Part shown: piece after piece, positions 1 through 8,454 of the stretch
Layout of the letters: each line of letters opens with the position of its first letter
Position numbering within the stretch: the stretch's first letter is position 1
Source: Pseudoflavonifractor intestinihominis
GTDB taxonomy: Bacteria > Bacillota > Clostridia > Oscillospirales > Oscillospiraceae
Reading direction: 5' to 3'
Assembly: GCF_040096055.1 (NCBI RefSeq)
Contig: NZ_JBBMFK010000008.1
Location: forward strand, 1-64,000
DNA length: 64,000 nt
Made by a program: the position numbers and the translations under genes
The notes under the pieces: model-generated
Seen by the model: the letters and a program-made list of their open reading frames with translations, nothing else
Databases searched by the model: none
Told to the model about the DNA's origin: nothing

Positions 1-22
1 CCGCGCCCCCTGAGGGGCGCGG
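1..22. terminator. GC hairpin at window edge
   Basis: A perfect 9-bp stem (1-9 with 14-22) closes a 4-nt loop. It lies just past the stop of the leftward gene that ends at 53, so it may help end that transcript. No T-run is visible on either side inside the window, so its role as a terminator is only suggested. Confidence 0.4.
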
Positions 23-52
23 CGCTCCATACTTTACTTTAAAAGCCACTTG

Positions 53-484
53 TTATCGCTGCGCCGGGCTCTCCACCGGGATGCCCCTGGACCGCAGCTC
101 GGCCAGGAAGATCTCCCGTCCCTCAAAGAGGAATTCCAGATTGATCCGCTTTCCGTTCTTGAGGTAGAGGGCCATCCGGCGTCCGCCCAGCAGGTCCACC
201 CGGGCGATGTCGCCGGTGGCGACCCGCTTGGCCGGTCCGTAGCCGTCGCAGCAGCGGAGGGTATCGTCGTCCTCCAGCCGGACGCAGGCCCGGGCGGGGC
301 GCAGCAGGGAAACCACCGCCAGCACCGCCACCACCACGGCGCCGATGCGGCACAGAAGCCGCAGACTGTCGTCCCCCATCAGCTCCAGCCCGCTGCACAC
401 CCACAGCAGCACCGCCGCCACCAGGAACACCACCCCTGCCAGCCGGTAGGATGTGCTCAGGCTCCGATTCATCCGATATTCCAT
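53..484 (-). CDS. Small two-helix membrane protein, PH-like tail
   Basis: This is a 143-residue protein of unknown function. Two hydrophobic segments lie near the N-terminus (about residues 14-32 and 42-60), followed by a basic/polar segment of alternating beta-like character. That layout resembles small bacterial membrane proteins with a PH-like C-terminal domain. The open frame continues upstream to 718, but the ATG at 484 is preceded by an AGAAGG-type ribosome site, whereas the upstream part reads as basic, low-complexity non-coding sequence. The short start was therefore chosen. No operon partner is visible. The family assignment is inference from hydropathy only. Confidence 0.6.
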   Translation of the reverse strand: MEYRMNRSLSTSYRLAGVVFLVAAVLLWVCSGLELMGDDSLRLLCRIGAVVVAVLAVVSLLRPARACVRLEDDDTLRCCDGYGPAKRVATGDIARVDLLGGRRMALYLKNGKRINLEFLFEGREIFLAELRSRGIPVESPAQR

Positions 485-732
485 GCTTTTTCCTTCTTTC
501 CTAGGAAAGGCCGCAGGTCCGGGCGGTATCTCCCCCAGCCCCGCATTTTTCCAGTAAGCGGCGGAGATCCCGCCCCTTCCGGGCTTGCTCCGCCGCGCCG
601 TACGCATTATAATATAAATGAGGCGCCCGGCGCAACGGTCATTCTGGTGGAAACGCGGCGGGTTTTCTCCCCGGATTTTTGGCTGCCTGCCCGGCTGTCC
701 GCTCCGGTAACGCTGCAAAGGAGGTTATTCCC

Positions 733-1035
733 ATGCTCAAGCATATTGTCGTATGGAAGTTCAAGGACCAGGCCGAGGGCAAGTCCCGGGCCGAGAACTG
801 CGCTCTGGTCCGGGACCGCCTGCTGGCCCTGGTGGGGGTCATCCCCGAGGTGAAGCACATGGAGGTGGGCATCGACATCGGCTCCATCCAGGGCAACTTC
901 GACCTGGCCCTCATCGTGGAGACCGCCAACACCGACACCCTCTCCGTCTACGCCAACCACCCCGAGCATCTGAAGGTTGTGGACTACATCAAAAAGGTGA
1001 TCGAGCAGCGGGTGGCTGTGGACTTCACTTTCTGA
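733..1035 (+). CDS. Dabb (stress-responsive A/B barrel) domain protein
   Basis: This 100-residue protein begins MLKHIVVWKFKD and continues with a long helix, a GxxPEVKHMEVGIDIG-like strand and an HPEHLKVVDYIKKV helix. That is the pattern of the dimeric alpha/beta-barrel Dabb family (PF07876). Members are small cytosolic proteins, mostly without an assigned reaction. The ATG at 733 follows a perfect AAAGGAGG site; the in-frame ATG at 679 has none. The gene stands alone and is closed by a strong hairpin terminator, so it is probably monocistronic. Confidence 0.85.
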   Translation: MLKHIVVWKFKDQAEGKSRAENCALVRDRLLALVGVIPEVKHMEVGIDIGSIQGNFDLALIVETANTDTLSVYANHPEHLKVVDYIKKVIEQRVAVDFTF

Positions 1036-1050
1036 ATATTCCAGCACGAA

Positions 1051-1086
1051 AAGCGCCCCGATTCTCCTTCGGGGCGCTTCTTTATT
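1051..1086 (+). terminator. Rho-independent terminator after Dabb gene
   Basis: A 9-bp perfect stem (1051-1059 with 1071-1079) is followed by a short T-rich stretch, 16 bases after the stop codon. Confidence 0.8.
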
Positions 1087-1206
1087 GCCATTTCCAGGGT
1101 CTTATTTTCCCGTCCCTCCCTGTACCCGCCCCTGCGCGTCACTCTTTTCGCCAGAATACTCCGGTTTTCGCCCTTTTATTTTGTGCATTTTTTACCATTT
1201 GGACAG

Positions 1207-1235
1207 TTGACACTTTTCTTCTGCGGTGGTATTAT
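1207..1235 (+). promoter_or_regulatory. Sigma-A promoter for the M14 peptidase
   Basis: TTGACA (1207-1212), a 17-bp spacer and TATTAT (1230-1235) form a near-consensus promoter, leaving an untranslated leader of about 80 bases before the ATG at 1321. It sits in an AT-rich gap between two GC-rich genes. Confidence 0.75.
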
Positions 1236-1320
1236 TCATTCATATTTATTCATCAAGTTGTGAGTATTCCGTATTTTTATTCTGTGTGCCCGCGATTTGA
1301 GAGAAGGAAAGGTGAAGCAA

Positions 1321-4300
1321 ATGAAAAGCAGTACCCACACGCCCAAAAAGTGGCTGTCTCTGATTCTGGCGCTGGCCCTGTGCCTGTCGCTGGTCTCTCT
1401 GCCCGCCGCTGCCGCGGAGACGGACACCGCCGCCCCCGCCGCCAGCTTTGTCAACACCACGGAGGACGGCGGAGAGAACGCCATCTCCCTCACCGCCGAG
1501 CGGACCTTCAAGGTCATGCTCCCCGTCGACATGACCCTGGCTCAGGCCCAGGCCGCCGCCGCTGACGCGGTGTGGTCCCTGGTGCCCGACGAGACCAAGG
1601 ACTACCTGGACGACACCCTGTTCCCCAACCAGACCGAGGGCGGCGCCCTGGACACCTGGATGTGCAAGGACGGGGAGACCCCCTTCTTCACCGACCTGGT
1701 CTCCTCCGCCGAGGAGGTTGACGGCCAGGTGTACGTGACCCTGACCTTTGCCAACACCTGCTACTTCCTGGACGACTTCAGCGTGCCTCACGTCAATGGC
1801 GGCTACTACATGGATGTGTGCGGTTACTTCAACCTGACCGCGCAGGCCGATGGCGAGACCCTGGGCGCCGTGGGCGTGAAGGTGGCCCCCTACGACCAGT
1901 TCCACACCATGAGCGAGATCTATGAGGAGATCGACGAGATGGTGGCCTTTGCCGCCGAGAACACCGACCTGTACGTGGAGAAGTTCTCCATGGGCATGAG
2001 CCAGGGCGACAACGGCATGGCCAGCCTGGATATGCCCTACCTCATCGTGGCCAAGGACAAGGCCGCGGTGGAGAAGTGGCAGGAGATCAAGGCGGAGGCC
2101 GAGAGCGACCCCACCGCCCTCATCGCCAAGATCGAGAACGGCACCCTGGGCGATTACCAGGTGCCCGTGATGTACTCCAACGTCCACGCCAATGAGGTGG
2201 CCGCCAGCGACGGCGTCACCGCCTTTGCCTGGATGCTCCTCAACGCCGCCGCCGGCGACGGCACCATCGACTACGACAAGCTCACCGGCTTCACCGCCGA
2301 GGGCGAGGCCGAGCTGGCCGCCCAGATGGGCCCCGAGGGCGAGGCCGGCTCCGTGGCCGTGCCCGACCTGGTGGCCGACACCGCCACCTACCTGGGCTAC
2401 ATCAAGGGCAAGAACGCCGACGGCACCACCGCCGACGTGTCCACCGTTGTGGACCTGGAGAAGTACTACACCATCGAGACCGAGACCGTCAATGTGGACG
2501 ACCTCCTCAGCGACGTGTTCTTCATCCTGGTGCCCGAGGAGAACGTGGAGGGCCGTACCTATCTGACCCGTACCTCCTCCGGCGGCTTTGACCTGAACCG
2601 GGACAACTCCTTCCAGACCCAGGCCGAGACCCAGAACATGACCGCCCTCATCGCGGAGTGGAACCCCGTCAGCTTTGCCGAGTTCCACGGCCGTGTGGAG
2701 GCCTTCCAGTGCGAGCCCTGCGATCCCCCTCACGAGCCCAACTTTGAGTACGACCTGCTGGCCGAGCACCTGATGACCGGCGGCGAGGCCCTGGGCATTG
2801 CCGCCGTGGCCAACAACGACGGCCACAACAGCTATGTGACCCCCCAGCGCGACTACCTGAGCTACACCGGCGAGGTCAACGCCGACGGCAGCTACCAGAC
2901 CCAGTGGTACGATCCCTGGGACGACATGTCCACCAGCTACACCCCCCAGTACGCCATGCTCCACGGCACCGTGGCCTACACCGTTGAGGTCCCCGCCTAC
3001 GACGACTACATGGTCACCGCCCTGTCCTACGGCCAGCTGGGCCAGAGCGACTACATCGCCCAGAACAAGGAGAGCTACCTGCTCTGCCAGACCAAGATCT
3101 TTGAGCGCGGCGTGACCAACGCCAATTCCGACGCCTACGACCTGGTTGGCCAGTGGCTCTGCAACCAGTACGACGAGGAGGGCGCCGAGGCCGACCTGTT
3201 CCGTCCCGAGTACGACGGCGAGGGCCAGAACGGCAACTTCTACCCCGAGTGCTACATCATCCCCCTGGACGGCGCCAACCAGAGCAATCTCCAGGCCGCC
3301 GACGACATGCTCACCTACCTGGCGCGCAACGGCGTCACCGTCATGACCGCCGACAAGGCCTTCACCTACGACGGCGTGGAGTATCCCGCCGGCACCGCGG
3401 TGATCTCCATGTACCAGGCCAAGCGCAGCGTGGCCAACGGCGTGCTGTATGACGGCACCGTCATCACCGAGTGGCCCGTCCTCTACTCCGAGGGCATCAC
3501 CGCTTTCAACTACACCCGCGGCTTTGACATGGTCACCTGTGCCGAGCCCGCTGCCTACGAGACCATCGCCGCCGCCTGCTCCGTGACCGACGACTGGGAT
3601 GTGTCCTCCTCCTTCACCGGCGTCACCGGCGAGAAGGTCATCCTGTCCAACGCCTCCGAGGACTCCACCTCCGCCGTCAACGATCTGCTCCGGGCGGGCA
3701 AGACCGTGGCCATGATCCTCACCGGCGAGGACAAGGGCTCCTTCCTGTGCGACTACGCCGACTGGCAGTCCGTCTCCCAGACCTACCTGCTCACCGGCAA
3801 GGGCGTCACCGCCGCCGAGGCTCCCCTGTCCCTGACCATCACCAAGGCCCCTGTGATCTACATCTCCGGCAAGCCCGCCGACAACAGCACCGGCTTTGTC
3901 AAGAGCACCCTGGTCAGCGGCGCCGCCCAGTACAACTACGACCGCCAGTCCATGGAGCTGCTGGGCTTCACCGTCACCGACAACGCCGCTGAGGCCGACC
4001 TGATCATCGGCGCCGCCGCTCTGGACGACCAGGCCCTGGCCGCCGTCAAGTCCGGCACCCCCTACATCGGCTACGGCTCCAACGCCATGCGCTCCGCCGT
4101 GACCCTCTTCGCCGACGGCTCCCTGGTCCGGGAGACCGTGGACCGCTCCGCCATGGACGCTCTGGCCTATGTGACCTATCCCACCGACAGCCTGGTGACC
4201 GCCAGCTATGTGGCCGAGGGTGACGACGTGCTCTACGGCTACGGCGCCGGCTACTTCTCCTCCATCCCCGAGGGCGCCCAGGTACTGGTGCAGCTGGACG

Positions 4301-5112
4301 GCTCCAAGGAGCTGCTGGAGGGCTTCCTGCCCAGCACCGGCGACCACTATGCCGACTTCCTGGACGACTCCATCCAGGCCATTGAGTACCACGGCAACGG
4401 CCTGAACCTGGTCCTCTTCGCCAACACCCTGACCAACAAGGTCCACCAGCGGGACGAGTTCAACTTCATCAGCAACACCGCCTTCTCCAGCCTGCTGGGC
4501 GACATCTGCACCGGCAGCGCTGACAGCGGCGACAACGCCAAGGCCCTGGCCGCCGCCAAGTACACCGACGTGAACACCGGCGACTGGTTCTCCGAGGCCG
4601 TGGGCAGCGCCACCGCCCAGGACCTGCTCCAGGGCAACGGCAAGGGTGCCTTCCTCCCCCTGAGCACCACTGACCGCAGCGCGCTGGCCATGGTCCTGTA
4701 CCGGCTGGCCGGCTCCCCCGAGGCTACCTCCGCCGGCTTCACCGACGTGGCAGACGGCGTCTGGTACGCCGACGCGGTCAACTGGGCCGCCTCTGCCGGC
4801 GTGGTCCAGGGCAGCAACGGCTCCTTCTACCCCACCGCCGCTCTCACCCGTGAGCAGGCCGTGGTCATGCTGTACAACTACGCCGCCTCTCTGGGGCTGG
4901 ACGTGACCGGTAAGGCTGACCTGAGCGCCTACACCGACGCGGCTGCCGTCTCCGGCTACGCCGCCGACGCCATGGCCTGGGCCGTGGAGACCGGCCTGGT
5001 CAACGGCACCGGCAAGGGCGACACCCTCTCCCCCAAGGCCACTGCCACCCGGGCTGAGCTGGCCGCCCTGGTCCTCCGGGCCGCCTCCCTCTTCGCCTCC
5101 GCCGAGGCCTGA
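1321..5112 (+). CDS. S-layer-anchored M14 zinc carboxypeptidase
   Basis: The product (1263 residues) is a predicted secreted metallopeptidase held on the cell surface. A signal peptide (Lys-rich start, hydrophobic core, AAAA cleavage region) covers about residues 1-33. The M14 zinc site is visible as HANE (His289, Glu292) plus a later His456 in AEFHGRV, with a DLNRDNSF motif between them and YTVEVP further on as a candidate for the catalytic Glu region. The C-terminal ~185 residues hold three SLH modules (FTDVADGVWYADAVNWA-type), which bind secondary cell-wall polymer in S-layer bacteria. The middle ~500 residues are not recognised. The ATG at 1321 was chosen because GGAAAGGTG lies just upstream; 1297 would add eight residues. 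A strong promoter and a terminator flank it, so it is monocistronic. The substrate is unknown. Confidence 0.88.
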   Translation: MKSSTHTPKKWLSLILALALCLSLVSLPAAAAETDTAAPAASFVNTTEDGGENAISLTAERTFKVMLPVDMTLAQAQAAAADAVWSLVPDETKDYLDDTLFPNQTEGGALDTWMCKDGETPFFTDLVSSAEEVDGQVYVTLTFANTCYFLDDFSVPHVNGGYYMDVCGYFNLTAQADGETLGAVGVKVAPYDQFHTMSEIYEEIDEMVAFAAENTDLYVEKFSMGMSQGDNGMASLDMPYLIVAKDKAAVEKWQEIKAEAESDPTALIAKIENGTLGDYQVPVMYSNVHANEVAASDGVTAFAWMLLNAAAGDGTIDYDKLTGFTAEGEAELAAQMGPEGEAGSVAVPDLVADTATYLGYIKGKNADGTTADVSTVVDLEKYYTIETETVNVDDLLSDVFFILVPEENVEGRTYLTRTSSGGFDLNRDNSFQTQAETQNMTALIAEWNPVSFAEFHGRVEAFQCEPCDPPHEPNFEYDLLAEHLMTGGEALGIAAVANNDGHNSYVTPQRDYLSYTGEVNADGSYQTQWYDPWDDMSTSYTPQYAMLHGTVAYTVEVPAYDDYMVTALSYGQLGQSDYIAQNKESYLLCQTKIFERGVTNANSDAYDLVGQWLCNQYDEEGAEADLFRPEYDGEGQNGNFYPECYIIPLDGANQSNLQAADDMLTYLARNGVTVMTADKAFTYDGVEYPAGTAVISMYQAKRSVANGVLYDGTVITEWPVLYSEGITAFNYTRGFDMVTCAEPAAYETIAAACSVTDDWDVSSSFTGVTGEKVILSNASEDSTSAVNDLLRAGKTVAMILTGEDKGSFLCDYADWQSVSQTYLLTGKGVTAAEAPLSLTITKAPVIYISGKPADNSTGFVKSTLVSGAAQYNYDRQSMELLGFTVTDNAAEADLIIGAAALDDQALAAVKSGTPYIGYGSNAMRSAVTLFADGSLVRETVDRSAMDALAYVTYPTDSLVTASYVAEGDDVLYGYGAGYFSSIPEGAQVLVQLDGSKELLEGFLPSTGDHYADFLDDSIQAIEYHGNGLNLVLFANTLTNKVHQRDEFNFISNTAFSSLLGDICTGSADSGDNAKALAAAKYTDVNTGDWFSEAVGSATAQDLLQGNGKGAFLPLSTTDRSALAMVLYRLAGSPEATSAGFTDVADGVWYADAVNWAASAGVVQGSNGSFYPTAALTREQAVVMLYNYAASLGLDVTGKADLSAYTDAAAVSGYAADAMAWAVETGLVNGTGKGDTLSPKATATRAELAALVLRAASLFASAEA

Positions 5113-5122
5113 ACCCCATAAC

Positions 5123-5160
5123 AAAAACCGCGCCTGTCCAGTGACAGGCGCGGTTTTTTA
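5123..5160. terminator. Bidirectional terminator
   Basis: A 16-bp perfect stem (5123-5138 with 5143-5158) starts in an A-run and ends in a T-run. It separates the rightward peptidase gene from the leftward gene ending at 5180 and can serve both. Confidence 0.9.
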
Positions 5161-5179
5161 TGGTTTTATGGCTGGCGGG

Positions 5180-5542
5180 TCAGTCCTTCTCCCCTTCGGC
5201 CCGGGCTTCCTCCCTGGCGCGGACGACCGCCTCCCGGCGGGCCAGATTCTCCGCCAGGCTCTTGTCCGGCCGCTCATTCATTTTCTCGCTCTCCAGAATC
5301 AGCCAGACCCGCAGCTCCTCAATCCCATCGTCGGTCATGGGGAACTCCTCTATCCCCTCAATGGCCGAAAACTCCCGGCTCCAGGGACCCTCCCAGGTCT
5401 CGGCGACCAGGATCTGTTCCTCCTGGCCGTCCTCACCGGTCACAGTGGCGGGGGTCACCTGATAGCGCAGCTTGCCGTCGCTGGAGATCCAGATATTTTC
5501 ATTCTGAAAGTGAGACAGCACCGGCAGAAACATCCCTTCCAT
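5180..5542 (-). CDS. Unknown 120-residue protein
   Basis: I do not recognise this protein. It begins MEGMFLPVLSHFQNENIWIS, has a strand-rich first half and ends in a highly charged helical tail (ARREAVVRAREEARAEGEKD-like) that could form a coiled coil. There is no signal peptide or membrane segment, so it is probably cytosolic. The ATG at 5542 follows TAAGGAGGAG at good spacing; the much longer open frame upstream overlaps the flavodoxin gene and is rejected. It is divergent from that gene, with overlapping promoters between the two. Confidence 0.65.
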   Translation of the reverse strand: MEGMFLPVLSHFQNENIWISSDGKLRYQVTPATVTGEDGQEEQILVAETWEGPWSREFSAIEGIEEFPMTDDGIEELRVWLILESEKMNERPDKSLAENLARREAVVRAREEARAEGEKD

Positions 5543-5596
5543 CCCGCTCTCCTCCTTACGGCCCATCGGCGGCCGCCCATTTTGATAGCAGACCTT

Positions 5597-5625
5597 ATTA
5601 TAACATCCCGCCTGTCCCTCGACAA
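5597..5625 (-). promoter_or_regulatory. Promoter for the 120-residue protein
   Basis: Read on the minus strand: TTGTCG (5625-5620), 17 bp, TATAAT (5602-5597). It overlaps the -35 box of the divergent promoter at 5619-5647, so RNA polymerase cannot easily use both at once. Confidence 0.7.
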
Positions 5626-5647
5626 GGGCGGGAAGTCGTGATATGAT
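5619..5647 (+). promoter_or_regulatory. Promoter for the flavodoxin gene
   Basis: TCGACA (5619-5624), 17 bp, TATGAT (5642-5647). Its -35 box shares bases with the -35 box of the leftward promoter. Confidence 0.6.
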
Positions 5648-5710
5648 CATCCCACCGGATACACTCCGGTTTGTTCCTTCCGCTTTGATCTCCCGAAAGG
5701 ATGTGTGCCC

Positions 5711-6229
5711 ATGCGTTACGCAGTTTTGTATTCCAGCGGTACCGGCAACACCGAGCAGGTGGCCCGTGCCGTCTACGCCGCGCTCCCCGCCGGCCAGGCC
5801 CGGCTGGAGGCCGTGGGGCCGGACACCGCCGTCCCCCAGGAGGAGGTGCTGTTCCTGGGCTTCTGGACGGACAAGGGGGTCTGTCCCCCGGACATGCAGA
5901 AGCTGATGGCCCAATTGGCGGGCAAGCAGGTGGCCCTCTTTGGCACCGCCGGCTTCGGCGGCAGCGAGGCCTATTTTGAGGCCATTCTTCAGCGGACCCG
6001 GGCGCTGCTTCCCGCCGGAAACACGGTGCTGGGGGGCTGGATGTGCCAGGGGAAGATGCCCGCCGCCGTCCGGACCCGGTATGAGGCCATGGCCGCCCAG
6101 AACCCGGGCGACTCCAAGGCGGCCAGCTTTCTGGCCAACTTCGACCGCGCCCTCCCCCACCCCGACCAGGCCGACCTGGCTTCCGCGGCTGCCTTTGCCG
6201 GCGAGATGGCCGCCAAGGCCCAGGGCTGA
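5711..6229 (+). CDS. BilS-like flavodoxin family protein
   Basis: This cytosolic flavodoxin-fold protein has 172 residues. The FMN phosphate-binding loop SSGTGNTEQVA is at residues 8-18. The segments LGFWTDKGVCPPDM, ALFGTAGFGGSEAYF, WMCQGKMP and NFDRALPHPDQADL match what I recall of the family named BilS, the flavodoxin-like partner of bilirubin reductase BilR in gut Firmicutes. No bilR-like reductase or MarR-type regulator is adjacent, so this may be an orphan copy or a general electron carrier. Start: ATG at 5711 sits 10 bases from GAAAGG; an in-frame GTG at 5705 is too close to it. The BilS link is from memory of the family, not a search. Confidence 0.75.
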   Translation: MRYAVLYSSGTGNTEQVARAVYAALPAGQARLEAVGPDTAVPQEEVLFLGFWTDKGVCPPDMQKLMAQLAGKQVALFGTAGFGGSEAYFEAILQRTRALLPAGNTVLGGWMCQGKMPAAVRTRYEAMAAQNPGDSKAASFLANFDRALPHPDQADLASAAAFAGEMAAKAQG

Positions 6230-6242
6230 GCCCTCTCTCCTC

Positions 6243-6280
6243 CGCGCTCCGGACTGGCCGTCCGGAGCGCGCTTTTTTCT
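6243..6280 (+). terminator. Terminator after flavodoxin
   Basis: An 11-bp perfect stem (6243-6253 with 6261-6271) with a 7-nt loop is followed by a T6 run. Confidence 0.9.
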
Positions 6281-6375
6281 TTTTTGTCCGCCCATCAAAA
6301 TTTCTCTGCGCTGTATAGAACCGGGCACAATTCCATATCCTCTGTGTTAGAAATCAACCACGGAGGAACTGCCAT

Positions 6376-7524
6376 ATGAACCACAGAAAAAAGCTCCTTG
6401 CGGCGGCCCTGGCCGCCCTTCTGGCGCTTCCCGTCCCCGGGGCCCGGGCGGCGTCCGGCGCGCCTACCGTCAGCTGCGGCGCGGCGGTGCTGATGGAAAA
6501 GGAGACCGGCACCATTCTCTACGAACAGAATTCCCACGACAAGCTGGAGCCCGCCAGCGTCACCAAGATCATGACCCTGCTGCTGGTGATGGAGGCCATT
6601 GACAGCGGCCGCATCTCCCTGGACCAGACGGTGACCATGTCGGCCCATGCGGTGTCCATGGGCGGCAGCCAGATCTGGCTGAAGGAAGGGGAGCAGATGA
6701 CGGTCCACGACCTGCTGAAGGCGGTGGCCGTGGTGTCCGCCAACGACGGCGCCGTGGCCCTGGCCGAGCTGGTGGCGGGCAGTGAGGAGGGGTTTGTGGC
6801 CCTGATGAACCAGCGGGCGGCGGAGTTGGGTATGGCGGACACCACCTTTGTCAACTGCACCGGCCTGCCTGCCGCCGGGCACCTGACCTCTGCCTATGAC
6901 ATCGCCCTCATGAGCCGGGAACTGATCCTCAACCATTCCTCCATCCGGGAGTACACCACCATCTGGATGGACACCCTGCGGGACGGCGCCTTTCAGCTCA
7001 CCAACACCAACAAGCTGATCCGCTTCTATGACGGCGCCACCGGCCTGAAGACCGGCTCCACCGACTCCGCCCTCTACTGCCTCTCGGCCACGGCGGAGCG
7101 GGGCGGTATGGAGCTCATCGCGGTGGTGCTCAAGTCCCCCACCTCCCAGGAGCGGTTTGACACCGCCCGGGCCCTGCTGGACTACGGCTTTGCCAACTAC
7201 ACCCTGATGGACGTCTACCCCGACCAGGCTCTGCCCCCCATCGACGTGCTCCTGGGCGAGGAGGACTGCGTCCAGCCGGTGCTGTCGGCGTCCAGCCGCA
7301 TTCTGGTGGACAAGGCCCAGCTCAACAGCGTGAGCTCCCAGATCAACCTGTGCGAAAACGTGGAAGCCCCGGTGGAGGCCGGCCAGAAACTGGGCGAGAT
7401 GGTGGTGACCGTGGACGGCCAGGTCCTCCAGACCATCCCCATCGTGGCGGAGCGGGCGGTGGCGCGGCTCACAGTGCCCGGCATCTTCCTGCGCTTCCTG
7501 GACCGGCTGTTTATGGCCGGGTAA
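6376..7524 (+). CDS. dacF: D-alanyl-D-alanine carboxypeptidase (low-mass PBP)
   Basis: A secreted, 382-residue serine peptidase of the PBP5/DacF family that trims the terminal D-Ala of peptidoglycan stem peptides. A signal peptide ends near residue 25 (GARA). All three active-site motifs are present: SVTK (Ser61-Lys64), SAN (121-123) and KTG (225-227). A C-terminal beta domain follows, and the last ~20 residues (FLRFLDRLFMAG) could be an amphipathic membrane anchor. CGGAGGA lies just before the ATG. It is flanked by terminators and probably monocistronic. The dacF rather than dacB name is by overall resemblance and is not certain. Confidence 0.9.
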   Translation: MNHRKKLLAAALAALLALPVPGARAASGAPTVSCGAAVLMEKETGTILYEQNSHDKLEPASVTKIMTLLLVMEAIDSGRISLDQTVTMSAHAVSMGGSQIWLKEGEQMTVHDLLKAVAVVSANDGAVALAELVAGSEEGFVALMNQRAAELGMADTTFVNCTGLPAAGHLTSAYDIALMSRELILNHSSIREYTTIWMDTLRDGAFQLTNTNKLIRFYDGATGLKTGSTDSALYCLSATAERGGMELIAVVLKSPTSQERFDTARALLDYGFANYTLMDVYPDQALPPIDVLLGEEDCVQPVLSASSRILVDKAQLNSVSSQINLCENVEAPVEAGQKLGEMVVTVDGQVLQTIPIVAERAVARLTVPGIFLRFLDRLFMAG

Positions 7525-7549
7525 AACATCCTCATGCTGCTGTTTTCCG

Positions 7550-7588
7550 TCCGCGCCGGGCAAAAGCCCGGCGCGGATCTCTTTTTTC
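7550..7588 (+). terminator. Terminator after dacF
   Basis: A perfect 12-bp stem (7550-7561 with 7566-7577) with an AAAA loop is followed by TCTCTTTTTT. Confidence 0.92.
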
Positions 7589-7598
7589 GCAAAAAACC

Positions 7599-7627
7599 TT
7601 GACATATTCCCATTGATGTGGTAGTCT
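7599..7627 (+). promoter_or_regulatory. Promoter ahead of putative structured RNA
   Basis: TTGACA (7599-7604), 17 bp, TAGTCT (7622-7627). The -35 box is consensus and the -10 box is weak. It lies directly behind the dacF terminator, so it starts a new transcript. Confidence 0.5.
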
Positions 7628-7633
7628 TTTCCC

Positions 7634-7828
7634 AACGGATGGTTAGCTTAAGCTAACGAAAGATCCGCTGTGCAGACATTCTGTTTCCCCCATCTCATGC
7701 CGGAGCGGTGCGGTCCCTCTCCCGCCCTTTTCCGGCGCCCCTCCTTTGGCCTGTGATTCAGCGCACAGCCTTCTCTGATTATGCGGAAGCGCCCGGACCT
7801 CCCGGTCCGGCCGCTTCCGTGTTTTTTG
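7634..7828 (+). ncRNA. Candidate small structured RNA or leader
   Basis: This stretch has no convincing reading frame but shows RNA-like pairing. A perfect 16-bp palindrome (7642-7657) is flanked by a further CGGAT/ATCCG pair. GCTGTGC (7667-7673) pairs with GCACAGC (7763-7769) and encloses GCCGGA/TCCGGC (7699-7704 with 7731-7736). A 16-bp terminator stem (7784-7819, one mismatch) and a T6 run end it. With the promoter at 7599 this predicts a transcript of about 190-200 nt. The size would suit a 6S-type or other regulatory RNA, but I cannot match it to a family. The palindrome could equally be a protein operator just downstream of the start site. Confidence 0.4.
7784..7828 (+). terminator. Terminator of the putative RNA
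   Basis: A 16-bp stem (7784-7799 with 7804-7819) with one mismatch is followed by GTTTTTTG. It stands 140 bases upstream of the next start codon, with no gene between it and the dacF terminator. Confidence 0.8.
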
Positions 7829-7967
7829 TCTCCCGCCGCCGGAGCGAGCGCCCGGTCCTCCCGGGCGCCCTGAACGCGCTCCCTCATGCGCCCGCCTGCT
7901 TCCGCCGACATGCCGCCCCTGTTCCGCTCATATATAGATACCACAAGAAACTGTAGGAGGTATTGTA

Positions 7968-8168
7968 ATGAAGCTGTTTCTGGTCCGGCGCAAAATACTG
8001 GCCGCCTTTGCCTGCGTGCTGGCGGCGGCCGCCATGTTCTATGTGGTCAACCATCCCGCCGTGGTGGGCGCATCCGCCACCACCCGCCAGCTGCCCATCT
8101 ACTGCGTACAGCGGGATCAGAAGATGATCTCCATCTCTTTCGACGCGGCCTGGGCTGATGTGAGATAG
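7968..8168 (+). pseudogene. N-terminal fragment of polysaccharide deacetylase (PdaB-like)
   Basis: The 66 codons encode a signal-anchor helix (LAAFACVLAAAAMFYVV) and then TTRQLPIYCVQRDQKMISIS followed by FDAAW. That is the usual start of secreted PdaA/PdaB-type NodB-fold peptidoglycan deacetylases, just ahead of the first metal-binding Asp pair. Similarity ends at about 8155 and a stop codon follows after four unrelated residues. The whole ~190-residue catalytic domain is missing, and I find no other fragment of it in the window. GTAGGAGG precedes the ATG, so the stub can still be translated. It is best explained as the left edge of an insertion or deletion. Confidence 0.7.
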
Positions 8169-8295
8169 CGGCGCGGCGGTTTCAAGGGGGGAGGACTCCC
8201 GGCTGGTTCTGTCCGCTCTGCCCGCAGCTGAGCACCATTTCCGCCCGCAGACGGCCAGGTCATTCTCTCAGCGGCAGAGGCCGGTATGAACCACC

Positions 8296-8324
8296 TTGCA
8301 TTCCCCTGTTTTTTAATGTAAAAT
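8296..8324 (+). promoter_or_regulatory. Promoter for the SorC pair
   Basis: TTGCAT (8296-8301), 17 bp, TAAAAT (8319-8324), in a clearly AT-rich stretch 130 bases before the first SorC start codon. The bases between 8169 and 8295 hold no other recognisable feature. Confidence 0.6.
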
Positions 8325-8454
8325 AATTTTTAAAGCGTAGACATCTATTGTTGAATCTGTATGTCACAGAAGTTGAAATTTCGGCTTTTGTTTTCTATGT
8401 CCACACCACAAAGTCGGCTGTACCGGGAATCTTACGGCAATTACGGAGGCCCCC

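Noticed and set aside
485..718. N-terminal extension of the first membrane protein
   Set aside because: Arg-rich, non-conserved-looking sequence without ribosome site; it also runs through the promoter region.
1246..5124. 1292-codon open frame antisense to the M14 peptidase
   Set aside because: Gly/Val/Leu-rich, low-complexity product caused by GC-rich third codon positions of the real gene; no ribosome site, no domain. The sense strand has signal peptide, zinc site and SLH modules.
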